Assembly: GCF_907165205.1 (NCBI RefSeq)
Contig: NC_058190.1
Coordinates: 38,862,116-38,926,115 of the forward strand
Reading direction: 5' to 3'
Length of the DNA: 64,000 bases
Source: Coccinella septempunctata
Lineage: Eukaryota; Arthropoda; Insecta; Coleoptera; Coccinellidae
In this document: one piece after another, positions 25,355-35,959 of the stretch
How positions within the stretch are numbered: position 1 is the stretch's first letter
Layout: each line of letters begins with the position of its first letter
Made by a program: the position numbers and the translations under genes
Notes under the pieces: model-generated
What the model saw: only the letters and a program-made list of their open reading frames with translations
Told to the model about the DNA's origin: nothing
The model's database searches: none

Positions 25355-28300
25355 CGGTCTTCTAGGTCGCCAAGACCGTTGGTGTATGTTATAGCATTTA
25401 TTACGACATTCTTCAACTTGTAAGTCATTATTTATTACTTTTTTTCTACTGTGAACTTTTCTTTGTACAATTTTATGAGTGCGTCCAATGCGAGAAGAAA
25501 TTAACAAGTGTGATATGATGTATGTGAGTATTGAGGATACTCAGACGGATGAGAGAGGATGTCTGTACTTTTCGCAAGAATTTTCTAGGAAATTTCCCCT
25601 ATAACGTAATTGTCCAATCAGTGATAAATATTTTTTTTAATTCCACATTTAACGAAAAAGAGTCAATTTTAATAAGTAACTAAGGAAAGCAGAGACTGCA
25701 AAATTATGTTTATAGTGTTGATGGATTGGTGTCAAATCATAAATTGTTAGTGTTATAAAAAAATTACGAAATTTTTCCACCTGGAGAATTATGATTCATG
25801 AAAATGGTTACTCTGATAAATGTTAGCAAATGAAAAAACCGCTCCATGAAATTTGGAATTATGGGCAATATTATAAACAGAAATTATATCTATTGAAAAG
25901 TATGTGTGGCTAGAAAAGAAGGCGACAAGAGATTTTCATATGATCGACATTTAACTTTGAAAAATATAATTGACGCTGGCGCCATCTGAAACTTACTCTA
26001 AGGTTCTCTTGTTATCAAGGGACTGTTGACACCAAGTTAATCCTAAACATTTATTTTAATCTTAAATTTTTACTTATAAATGTGTAAAAACCAGAAAATC
26101 CAACATCTCCAATCGAAATAGCTGACTACTTTGAAACGTTTAAAAAAATTTCCTCAAATAGTCTATGGCTATTGTAATGATTAACTTCTAGTATAACATT
26201 TTGGGTTATCTTTCAGATTCGATACCGATTTACCATGCATCTGTTGATTTTGTTTGTCAATTCATATAATTACGGAATTGTTATCATATTCTCAATCTTC
26301 GAGCCATTATACTTAGACACAGAACATAAATCTCCAAAATTTTGTGACTAGATTTCTTCGTTAGATTCGATGGCAAGGGTTTTGTTAAAAATTGAAAAGT
26401 TTGCTGTAGGATATTTTTCTATGAATCGCCAATTCTTCAAATTCAACTCAGAATACATTTCTCTCAAGAATCTTCCAAAGGAAAAAAATCAGTGACAAAT
26501 ACAAGTTCTAAAAAATGGTATTGGTTGTTACCAATGCCCTTTGCTTTCCTCTGACTAAAACTAATGCAAAACTTTTTGACTTCATTTTCATACTGTTACA
26601 GTGAGCAAGTGTAAAATTAATTTATTGCAGAGAATTTATTAAATAAGTTTCCATGAAAATGAAATATTAAGTTTATGAAGTTACTGTCCCACTTTTAAAA
26701 GTTCGAAACATATTTGCTCTGCATGTGAAACTGAAAAAGATTATAAGGACTAAATGTATCTGTATAGGCATGTTATAGCATTTTTTGAGTTCAGTAACTA
26801 GTTAGTGATCCATTAAACCAATGTTCATTAAATTAATATGATATTGACTAGTATTAGAATCAATATTTTCGATAGTAATTATATTAATTTCCTCAATTTA
26901 CATACATTAAAGTGTTATATGTTGAACTAATTTATGAATAATTTATTATGAAAGGACTTAGATTGGCTCCAATCTAGAGAAATTAGGAAAAATTATTAGT
27001 ATGAAAATATTTCTCTGGTTGTACTGATCAGCTCCAATGATAAAATTGATCAACCAGAGTGTATCTTTGGGGGTGGTGGAAATTTAATATATTATAGATG
27101 TTCAAAGGGTGCAATATGTACTTTAATACAAAGAAAATAAGATCAAAAATTCACTTGTTCGATATAGTCCTGATAGTTGTCTCAAAAAACGCTTTTTTGT
27201 AAGCTTGTTCTGTGCAGTTCCTTCGACCGTAATGCCAACAATTCGATGTGGAAAACGAAACTGCACAAATCAGGTTTGTTAGTTTTAAGAAAATTTCGGG
27301 TTGTGTCAAAAGTAACCGAGAATATGGTGAAACTGAAAAACTTAATCCGTGGGTCATTGTCCATTAAATATGTTAATTTTTGTCCTACTTCCGAGCCTAT
27401 CGACCACGGAAAACACCGTCCCTTTGTAATTTAAATCCAACCGTTTACTCAATAAATATAATGAATTTATTAAGTTCCAATGTTTTAAGATTTCATGAAC
27501 TAATTTCAACATTTACTGACCCATTTCCGTTTCGACAGGATTCCATATAAAACGCAAGAAACATATCGATGCATGTAATTGAAAGGATTAATTTTTTTTT
27601 GTCCTCCGAAAATGTACAATTTCTCGAGTTCCAATCAAGTAAACACAAAAATATTCAATATTTGGATCTTGACATATTCAAAATCCTTCCTACAGATTGC
27701 TCAGGAATATTTCTCTAATATTTGGCCTCCGGAATTCGGAGGTATTCTATTAAACTTAATTTCTGAAGTAATGATGGATAAAACATTCCTTTATAGCAAA
27801 AAAAAACAAACAACCAACAACTCTTGGACAAAAAGCTTCGAAATACTTGTAAAAATTCTATGATGCACATGCAAATGAGCATCTACAAGGTTTTTCACTA
27901 AGTACTTTGTGCCGTCTTATAATACGAGAAGTCTTTACGTGTATAGGCAGCTTTAGGATTTTCTGTTAATTGAGGAAATTCAGTCTAACGTTGAATTAAT
28001 TGTGGAAAAGATGCCGGCAGTAAATGTTGAAATTCACAATTTCAGGGTACTCAATAGTTCATGAATGAATTTTTTATCAGTAATTCATCATTTCAAATCG
28101 TGAAATCTCGTTGGAACCTTTAAAAATAAATAACGAAATGCATGCTCCATTTATATTTGTATCATCTTGTATTAGAAATAATAATGTTAATGTTTTTTAT
28201 TTAATGAAAGATTGTAGTTTTTATTATTAATTTTTGATGTTGTTATTGATTTCAAATAAATTGATATCTAGCTAATGTTAATCCTGTGTAATATTTTTAA

Positions 28301-28734
28301 TATAACATCATTATTTACGGCATTTCGTGTTTCATTTAGTTAATTTCATTCTACACAGCTACTATAAAGTAACGCATCTTCGGTATTTACTATTTTCAGA
28401 AAAATGCTCGGACAGGTCAATTTTCATTTTAAATTATCCAACTTTCAATGCATAATTAATCAGTTATGCACGTTAAACATTACTTTTTGTGCCAGTAATA
28501 GATTTTTTGCTAGGGTAATCTGGTCATTGATGGGGCTTTTCATCAATCAACCCTTTGTTCCTTATAGGGATGAACGTTTGAACTTATTGAATTCGAATAT
28601 TCCCTTTTTCATGAGGTCATTAGGAGTGATGGATGTTTTTGATGTATTATATAGAAAGAAAGTAATCATTTTATTTCAATAAGTTTAACCATTTCATCCC
28701 TACAATTAAAAACAGGTTTATGAAAAAAAACTTC

Positions 28735-28970
28735 ATCAACATAATCATCCTCAGTAACAAAAAGTCTATTCATTTCTGGTACAAAAAGTAAGGGTTACCA
28801 TTCAATGAAACTCAACCCCCCATCCCTCGCAAAAGGTGCTTCACAAACTTCTCAATTTTACATGAAAAGTTGCTTGATTTGAAATAGAAACTTGACTTGT
28901 TTGAGCACAAAGTAAAAAATACTGATATGAATTTTTTGTGTTACTTTTTACTCACTTCATATTTGCTCTT
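28735..28970. repeat. Second copy of the repeat at 18770-18930
   Basis: The same order of blocks is seen as in the odorant receptor intron: ACTCAACCCCCCATCCCTCG, ACATGAAAAGTTGC, GAATTTTTTGTGTTACTTTT, ACTCACTTC. The copies differ by many substitutions, so both are old. Confidence 0.55.
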
Positions 28971-29084
28971 GAAAGAAGTAGATTATTGGGATTTGAAATA
29001 GTTTGGAGATTATAATAATTTAGCCACGGAAATACTGTTAGAACGTATTTCATTTTTTATGCATGCACTTCAATTTTTTTTCCT

Positions 29085-29425
29085 TTCGAAAAGGTGAAAC
29101 TTTTTTGCAGAGGAGATACAACTCATTGTGATAAATTATTTCACCAAAAATCCTATGTATTAACCCTTAAAGAAAGCACAGCTATCACCCCTTAAATTTG
29201 AAAAGTATTCAAAGATATTTCGAATACGGGACTGATGATTCCCAAAAACATCTTAGCATAGTGTTAAACGATAGTTTTCTTTTGTTACCAGAGGCGTGCT
29301 GTATGGACGTACTTTCTTCTGTATTTCGGAAGGGGAAATATTTCATTCAAATGTTCAAGGTTAAATCTATTTCGTTCCAAAATTTCTTCAGTTACTGCAT
29401 CGAAAATTTTTTAACGCCCTGTATA
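29085..29425. mobile_element. Family A element, decayed copy
   Basis: AAAAGGTGAAACTTTTTTGC, then ATTTCACCAAAAATCC, then CGAATACGGGACTGATGATT follow the order of the copy at 10672, and the segment ends near TTAACGCCCTGTATAA. This copy is short (about 340 bases) and probably internally deleted. Confidence 0.55.
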
Positions 29426-29629
29426 AATCGGAACTCAAACATTAAAAATATCGGTTAGTTATTTCGATTTCGGAGATGAGATGAAGTTTGGGGGGATTCT
29501 TCAAGTTTTCAATAGTAAACATATACAAAATTTAATTACCTTGTAAAATATAAATATAATAAAACTTACAGGATATTTCACAATAAAATTTTTTATGTCA
29601 AGCGTATCGCAACAAATCGATTCAAAATT

Positions 29630-30436
29630 CTATCTATAATCACAGTCACCAAAATTTTTTTCTAATGTACAGTATTCGTGTTGTTTGAATGCTTTACTAT
29701 ATAGTTTATGTAATACTTTTTTTGAATATTCGATTGTATTTACTTTTTTGGGATATACCTCTTCATTGGATGATTTAACATCATAAGACTTTATCCATAA
29801 AAAGTGAATTTCATCTTTAAGTAAGGGAAGATGAATTAACAGATCATCGTGTGACATTTGTTCAATCTGTTGTTCAATGTTATTAAGTTTCTGATCTATT
29901 TTTTTCAATGCCGAAGTTTCACTACATTCGGGTTTATCAGGGATCAGTTCTTTTTCCGACTTGAACATTGTCTCATTCTCTGTTTTATCATGAGAAGAAT
30001 TATTTAGACTCAGGTCCAAAGAGAGTTTCCTTGGTCCATGATCCCCAATTCTCAAATTATCTATTTCCTCTGCAGGTACATTAACTTTTGATTTTTCCGC
30101 ATTTTTCTCTAGTCCTTCAGGACTCTGTATTTCCGAGACTTCAGCTGACGCAGTTTTTTCTAATGTTTTTAAACTCGATGTGGAGCTGGATTTTGTTATC
30201 ACAAGTATTTCTTTGTCGTCTTCTGAATTTTTGAATTGATCGTAAGATTCCGAAACTAATACAGTGCTCTTTGATTTTTTCTTGTGGATAATGTTCTTCT
30301 TCAATACTGATAAATTCATTAAACTGATAGAACGTCTAGTTTGATCGCCCCTACTCAAGTTCTCTTTGCTTCTTGATAGACTGATCCTCCTCAAGGATTT
30401 CCTAATTTTTTTTAGTCTGCCACCTGTATTTCCCAT
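29630..30436 (-). CDS. Unrecognised basic protein, possible BAG-like C-terminus
   Basis: One open frame of 268 codons. I do not recognise it with certainty. The N-terminus MGNTGGRLKKIRKSLRRISL starts with a Gly-2 that could be myristoylated, but position 6 is Gly rather than the preferred Ser/Thr. A strongly basic patch with RRISL and RRSISL, which look like basophilic kinase sites, follows. Residues 60-160 are Ser/Glu/Lys-rich and probably disordered. Residues about 180-255 form three likely helices (KKIDQKLNNIEQQIEQM; LLKDEIHFLWIKSYDV; SKKVLHKLYSKAF), an arrangement like a BAG (Hsp70 co-chaperone) domain; this is a weak structural guess. The sequence just upstream reads CTGTATTACAG directly before ATT-ATG, so a 5' UTR intron probably ends there. 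It converges on BicD. Confidence 0.7.
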   Translation of the reverse strand: MGNTGGRLKKIRKSLRRISLSRSKENLSRGDQTRRSISLMNLSVLKKNIIHKKKSKSTVLVSESYDQFKNSEDDKEILVITKSSSTSSLKTLEKTASAEVSEIQSPEGLEKNAEKSKVNVPAEEIDNLRIGDHGPRKLSLDLSLNNSSHDKTENETMFKSEKELIPDKPECSETSALKKIDQKLNNIEQQIEQMSHDDLLIHLPLLKDEIHFLWIKSYDVKSSNEEVYPKKVNTIEYSKKVLHKLYSKAFKQHEYCTLEKNFGDCDYR

Positions 30437-32858
30437 AATCTGTAATACAGAACAAAAACATTCAAGTATAATTTCAACTTTTCATTACTCCTACTTGAAA
30501 ATTTTGCATATAGTTTCATTCCTTTCGGGAATAATCGAAACATTTTTGCTTTCACTATTCTTAATCAGAACTCAAATTTTTGTAGGTCTTAGCGTGTTTG
30601 AAGCTGGTAAACTTATCGTATTGCAAGATGTGAATTTCAAGTCCTATTAGTTAGACATTGGGCTATACCAAAGATTATAGAGTTAAGCTTACTAATAGGC
30701 TAACACTGTAATCTTTGGAGGTATACAAAATTATTTTGATTTTGAGGTGTAATAATTATATTGTATATTGGTTCATTAGATTACACACAGAAAATAAAAC
30801 TTCAATTCCTATTACCAAAAAAACAATAAAATCATAATTTCTTAAAGAAAAAACCCTGTAACATAAGACATATTTTGTCCAGGTAATTTGGCTTAAATCT
30901 TCCTATTTTGAGCTCAGGGTTCTATAGTGCACATTTTTTTATACCTCTAGAGCCCCTGTACGATCCCTGTGACCAAATACAAGGTTGATCTGCCTGTGGC
31001 ATTTGAGCTCACATCAAGAGTCTGTACAGAGAGCAGTTAAAAATCATTATCAAAAGGCTCTACTCACAGACGCTTTTGAATGAAATTTTTTCGCTATTCA
31101 AATTCACTCATATTATAATATTATCTTCATTTGAATCGCAGGGTCTGAAGTTGAATAATCATCACACCTTTTACCATAAAAAGATATTTACAACATATCA
31201 GGAATAATATCGTACGAGTGAAATTGCAAACATTTTCGGTAAGAATTGAAATTCGTTACCAAGATTAATTGTAACTGTATTCTACCCACAAACACCAATA
31301 AAAAAGCCTTGAACATAAGAAAGATGTTCTTATGGACAAAACTTCACTTACATAATTGTAATTTTTTTCTAATCCGTCTAAAACAACAACTGGTTTTATG
31401 TCGAATACACAACACATGAAAAGTTTATAAACAGACGATGCGACTATACCAGATCAAATGTGTGGTTTGAACATTATTTAAATCTATAACGGATCGAGAA
31501 CATTAGGATCTGGGCAGGTACCGTAGATAGAACAATGATCAATTTGATAAGATACAGATTATGAGAGTAATATACAGGTCACGTAGATAAACAAACTACA
31601 TATAAATATGTTGCAATTTGTAGATTGAATGGAAACCTGTTATGTTATCATTCATTATCGTTGCCACGTGCATGACGCAATTTTTTTTACAATCGATCTG
31701 CAAAGGGTTTTGCTATTTTCATTTTCCTTCCTTCCTACTTGGAGTTAAGACAAATTCGCCACTGAGTGTACCTACTAAATCTACTATCCGCACCCACGAT
31801 GGGGTTTAGCATACACGCTTAGATTCGTATAATTTTTTCTCTTTCTGAATTTTAAGGGTCTGTTCATCCAATGAAAAACCTGATAATAATCACTCGCTTT
31901 CCTTTCTGCCCGTTGATCGCAACGTTTTTTCTCCGAATCTATAAAACCGACGCAGCTTAAATTACGTAATATAGAGTTCAGTCACTATATGGGAGCTCAC
32001 CCAATCACGGATTTTTAGTTCAAATAAAACGAGACCACAAGAGCATGAGTTTCTACATGCTAATAATTGTACCTATATTCCACTTTAATATTAGTAGTCT
32101 TTGGTTCTTTTTAGTAAAGTATGATGAATATTTTACTGATTTCAAATCCATTTTTTGTAATAAAAAAAATTTTTAATAAATTATTAGTTAGGCCCCCAGA
32201 ATAAAATTTATAACTGCGAGACTGAAGGCAATACATGACTCGTATGGATCTTACAGGCCATCAATAAATTTTTTTTTCAAATATAACGATTCATCCAGTA
32301 TAAGGCAGAGTCATTCATCCTATCTGAAATTTTGATGATTCCACTCAATTTCCGAGATAGCAGAAGGATTGATTGAACTGATTTTCTGGATCCTTGCATG
32401 ACAAGAGAAAAAATAATAACATTGAATATCATGTATTTTAAATAATTTTTACAATAATGAATGTTTTACTGATTTTAAATGCAATTTTTGTAATAAAAAA
32501 TTTTTTCATAAATTATTAGTTGGGCCAACAGAATAAAATTTATAGCTGCGCCACTGCAGGCTATACATGACTCATATGGATCTTACAGGCCATCAATAAA
32601 TTTTTTTCCAATTATAACAACTCATCCAGTATAAGGCAAAGTCATTCATCCTTTCTGAAATTTTGATGATTCCACACAATTTCTGAGATAGTAGAAGGAT
32701 TGATTGAACTGATTTTCTGGATACTTGCATGACTAGAGAAAAAACAATAACAATGAATATCATGTATTTTAAATAATTTATACAATGATTTCCTCCATAA
32801 AATACAAATAGTCTGAAAAATTTAACAATAATAAAATGATGCACAGAATATTTGTTGC
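30437..32858. other. Spacer upstream of the unrecognised gene; duplication near its right end
   Basis: AT-rich. It contains a short inverted repeat at 30664-30728 (ATACCAAAGATTATAGAG paired with CTGTAATCTTTGGAGGTAT) and a 332-bp tandem duplication (32127-32790). No gene is supported between. Confidence 0.4.
32127..32790. repeat. Tandem duplication, two copies of about 332 bp
   Basis: Copy 1 (about 32127-32458) and copy 2 (about 32459-32790) share long collinear blocks: GGATCTTACAGGCCATCAAT, CATCCAGTATAAGGCA, GGATTGATTGAACTGATTTT and GAATATCATGTATTTTAAAT. The offset between matching blocks is 331-332 bases throughout. Roughly one base in ten differs, so it is not recent. It lies about 70 bases downstream of the reductase stop codon, on the 3' UTR side. 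Confidence 0.88.
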
Positions 32859-33674
32859 TCACTGTGGTTTTGTGCAAATACCAACAATTTTTCCATAATG
32901 CTCTGGGATTGATAAGCATTCAACCAAAAACTTTCCAAGAGCATATTTTGTGATTACTCTTCCAGGGCTTTCATCGTGTTTCACCACATAATCATTACCA
33001 GGTTGATCTTGAATAAAAAAATGTTTTCAATTCAACTTATAGGGAGTAAGTATTCAATATGTGAGAAGTGAAATTATTACTTGAATTAAGAGATAAATTG
33101 CTAGACAACACAAGAAAATAATTAATGATTACCTGCAATGTGTGGTGGCAAAATAGCAATATATTTCAAACTGGACTCCTTTATAGCATCTAATTGCCTG
33201 CGATGATCAGCATTGAGATCGTGGAACATGGGAGGTACATCAGCAGGTTTCCAGAATAAGAAAGCAGACAGACAGAAAGACACTATCTCAACTCCATTTT
33301 CTTTCATTGCCTTGATGATATTTTTGGTTCCTTCGCTCAAAACTGTAGTAGGTTTCAAATCATTTCTTGTTCCAAGGACAACAACTACGGCTGATACTCC
33401 CTTAATTGCATTAGATACATCATTGTAATTCAATACGTCCCCCTGGACAACTTCTACTTTACTTCTAAGGTTTTCTGGTAATTTGGAAGCATCCCTAACA
33501 AAAGCTCTAACGTTCAGACCTGAAATTTTAACAGGATATGAAGACTGTTCGTTGTTGAAAATTTATACAATATACATATATAATGGTTGTATATTTCATA
33601 CCTTTTTCAACTGCAGCTTCCACGGCACAGATACCGGTCATTCCAGAGGAACCGAATATAACAATTTTTTCCAT
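32859..33674 (-). CDS. Flavin/biliverdin-IXbeta reductase-like (BLVRB), 3 exons
   Basis: NAD(P)-dependent reductase of the atypical short-chain family (NAD(P)-binding Rossmann, BLVRB), which reduces flavins or biliverdin IXbeta in the cytosol. Exons: 33674-33602, 33519-33133, 33007-32859; sum 609 nt, 202 residues, against about 206 in the human enzyme. The N-terminus EKIVIFGSSGMTG carries the dinucleotide-binding glycine motif. Exon 2 has the following strands (LNVRAFVRDASKLP, VEVVQGDVLNY, VVVVLGTRND) and the segment HRRQLDAIKESSLKYIAILP. Exon 3 ends KFLVECLSIPEHYGKIVGIC. The last acceptor is AAG rather than CAG. The exact substrate cannot be read from sequence. Confidence 0.88.
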
Positions 33675-34574
33675 ATTTTCAGTGTCAATCTACGTGGTTC
33701 TGAACAATGACTAAGTGAAATCTTGATTCCTCCGTTCAATATAAAGATTGTCGCTTATTTAATCTAATCAAATGAATAAATTAATGAACAATCATAACCT
33801 CTTGGTCAAGTTTGATTATGCACCTGCCAGACCCTCTGTTGCCACATCATTCACATTTCAGATAAGCAAAGATTATTATAGACTATAATCTTTGAGATTA
33901 TAAACGAGGAAAGCAGTGGCGTACTTAAACTACTTAAAGAGTAAGTTACTTTTGTTACTGAGCTTTCGGAGGCGTGAAAAAATAAAGGAGTACAGCAAAA
34001 TGTGCTTGTTGATTGTACATTTTAGACCAAATATTAGACAAAGCATTTTTACTACAGGATGCAGCCATATCTTATATAAAAGCGTTAATTTGGGATTTTA
34101 TCCTTGACTGATAGTAGATTTTATTTATTCAGACTACTCTACTGATGATGTGCCAACTGATGTAAATTTTTGTACCTAGATCAGAGACAATAAGTTTGTC
34201 TCTGCCTAGATTTACTTGTTTGGTTACACGGAGAAACGAAGGAGATGTTTGCTTACACAGAGAAACAAAGGAGATATTTGGTCCAAGATAACAGTTGTTG
34301 TCTGTGTATTGGGTGTTCTATTGAGAGTTTTCACAAACTCATGAAGCACCTTGCTTTTGGCCCTTTTAAATCCTCTAGGTCAAAGCCAAAGTATTGAATC
34401 AAAGAAGTTAATCTTTGAATTTACTGATCCTCTGATCTATGTCGAAGGTAGCTGCTTTTAATCTTGTGTTTTTGTTAGATTGATAACAATGGAGTATTTC
34501 TATGAATTTTAATTATAACAAAATAATTTAAAATAATCAGTCAACAATTATTAGTATTATACATTTAAATGAAC
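33675..34574. other. Spacer between reductase and MED6, with short repeats
   Basis: Contains a palindrome at 33864-33893 (GCAAAGATTATTATAG / CTATAATCTTTG) and a tandem pair of about 32 bases at 34212-34274 (ACACGGAGAAACGAAGGAGA, then ACACAGAGAAACAAAGGAGA). No gene seen. Confidence 0.4.
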
Positions 34575-35458
34575 TCAATTCAACCTAGGTTTTTTCTCTG
34601 GTGGAGGTTTGATTTTCTCCTGTTTTATTTCTGGCTTATCTTTATTTTCAGAATTTCCATTATCATTCTCTTGCTTAGGCGTGACAGCCATTTGAGTTGG
34701 TTTTGGTAATGGGGGCAAAGGCAACGGAAATTTCTTAATTAATTCGCCAAGCAGCATATCGACTCTTTTCCTTTGAAACATAGAACTTGGTTCCTCTTTA
34801 GGTTTTTCTTCTTTTGCTTTAATTTTATCATTGCTATTCCGTTGGGATTTGAAATCCCAGAAATAACCTTTACTTGGATGATATCTTGAAAAACTAGAAG
34901 CTTCTTCAAATGAAGACTGTAAATGGTGAACAGTTGAAAGCTGAAATCAATGGAAATTGAAATGCTTTCAAACTAGGAAGTCATAATTGAAACAATTTTT
35001 ATTTGAAATGAATATCTTACCAGACGAGAATTCAAAACGCTAGCCAAATCTGGAGCCTGATAGACTATTCCAGCAATAATATAGTAGTCAGCCAAAGGAG
35101 TTGTTTGATTTGGTTGAGGACCATGTCTATGTTGCTTTCGTATAACATATAAGATAGGTTCTTGTACATGTAAAAGAACATATTCTAGGCCAGTCATGTT
35201 TCTGGAAAGTTACCAATGGATAAATAAGAAATAGATCTAAACATTCACAATGCCTTACTGCAGTTGATCAGGATTTAGCCTTTGCATTTTCACGATTTCA
35301 TTATTGCATGTCCGATCAAAAAATGGATTTGATCGATCTGAAAAATAGTCCATCACATTTGATGTGTTGAGTATTGGAATCCATGCCGAATCGTGCCAAG
35401 ATAAACTAAGTAAATTGTCTGAAATACTTGGAGTCAGGCCCAATCTCCCCGGTATCAT
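34575..35458 (-). CDS. MED6: Mediator complex subunit 6, 3 exons
   Basis: Head-module subunit of the Mediator, the nuclear bridge between activators and RNA polymerase II. Exons: 35458-35259, 35201-35021, 34940-34575; sum 747 nt, 248 residues (human 246). The family core is clear: LSWHDSAWIPILNTSNVMDY, then FSDRSNPFFDRTCNNEIVKM in exon 1; EYVLLHVQEPILYVIRKQHR and TTPLADYYIIAGIVYQAPDL in exon 2; and a C-terminal exon beginning LSTVHHLQSSFEEASSFSRY with GYFWDF. The tail is Lys/Pro/Glu-rich and probably disordered. The start MIPGRLG lies about 20 residues before the core, as expected. It is divergent from the CAAP1 homologue, about 500 bases away. Confidence 0.95.
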
Positions 35459-35959
35459 TATGATTGTTTGTTTTCACCTTAGGAAAAGTCTCGATGGAAA
35501 ACTCAAGAAGAGGTTAGGAAAATGGTGACAGTACCAAAACCACAGAAAAAATTATAACCGAATGACAAATAGTCATTAGCTTATCTTTGGTATAAATTGG
35601 AAAATATTCAATTTAATTCCATAAAATAAAAGTGACTGTATTCCTTAAGCTACACCGATACATTTTAGTCTCCGATGATGTCTCTGTTCAGAAAAAGGAG
35701 AAATCATTAATTTTTGTTATGTTCTCTGTGGGTTGCATATGTTTCCTGTCAACTGTCAATTTGAATTGTAACATGTAAACAAACAAGGCTGATACTAAAA
35801 TTAATGAAAAACTAGTGTTCTCGACAGAAACTTTCAATAAAAACTAATCAGAAATTGGTTCTCGTATTCAGATATTGTCGGTATTCTTTCAGGCATTTCC
35901 TATATCCAATTTCAATGCATGTATTGCATCAACTTTTTGTAAATAGTGTGTAATTATTT
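35459..35959. promoter_or_regulatory. Divergent promoter region of MED6 and the CAAP1 homologue
   Basis: A 501-base spacer between two start codons facing away from each other, so it probably holds both promoters. CTTATCTTTGGTATAAATTG (35580) resembles the repeats at 30664 and 33864. No clear core promoter motif was identified. Confidence 0.45.

Larger units (their letters stand above)
25355..29629. other. BicD 3' UTR and 4.3-kb gene-poor region
   Basis: AT-rich, with short open frames that have no family resemblance. It holds the BicD 3' UTR, a dispersed repeat near 28795-28965 shared with 18770-18930, and a family A copy at 29085-29425. Frames at 27579-27863 and 28404-28682 lack splice or similarity support, so I do not call them genes. 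Confidence 0.4.

Noticed and set aside
25100..25507. 135-codon minus-strand frame
   Set aside because: It is the antisense shadow of the conserved last exon of BicD.
28404..28682. 92-codon frame in the BicD-side spacer
   Set aside because: No similarity, no splice or promoter support, and AT-driven composition (Phe, Leu, Ile, Asn).
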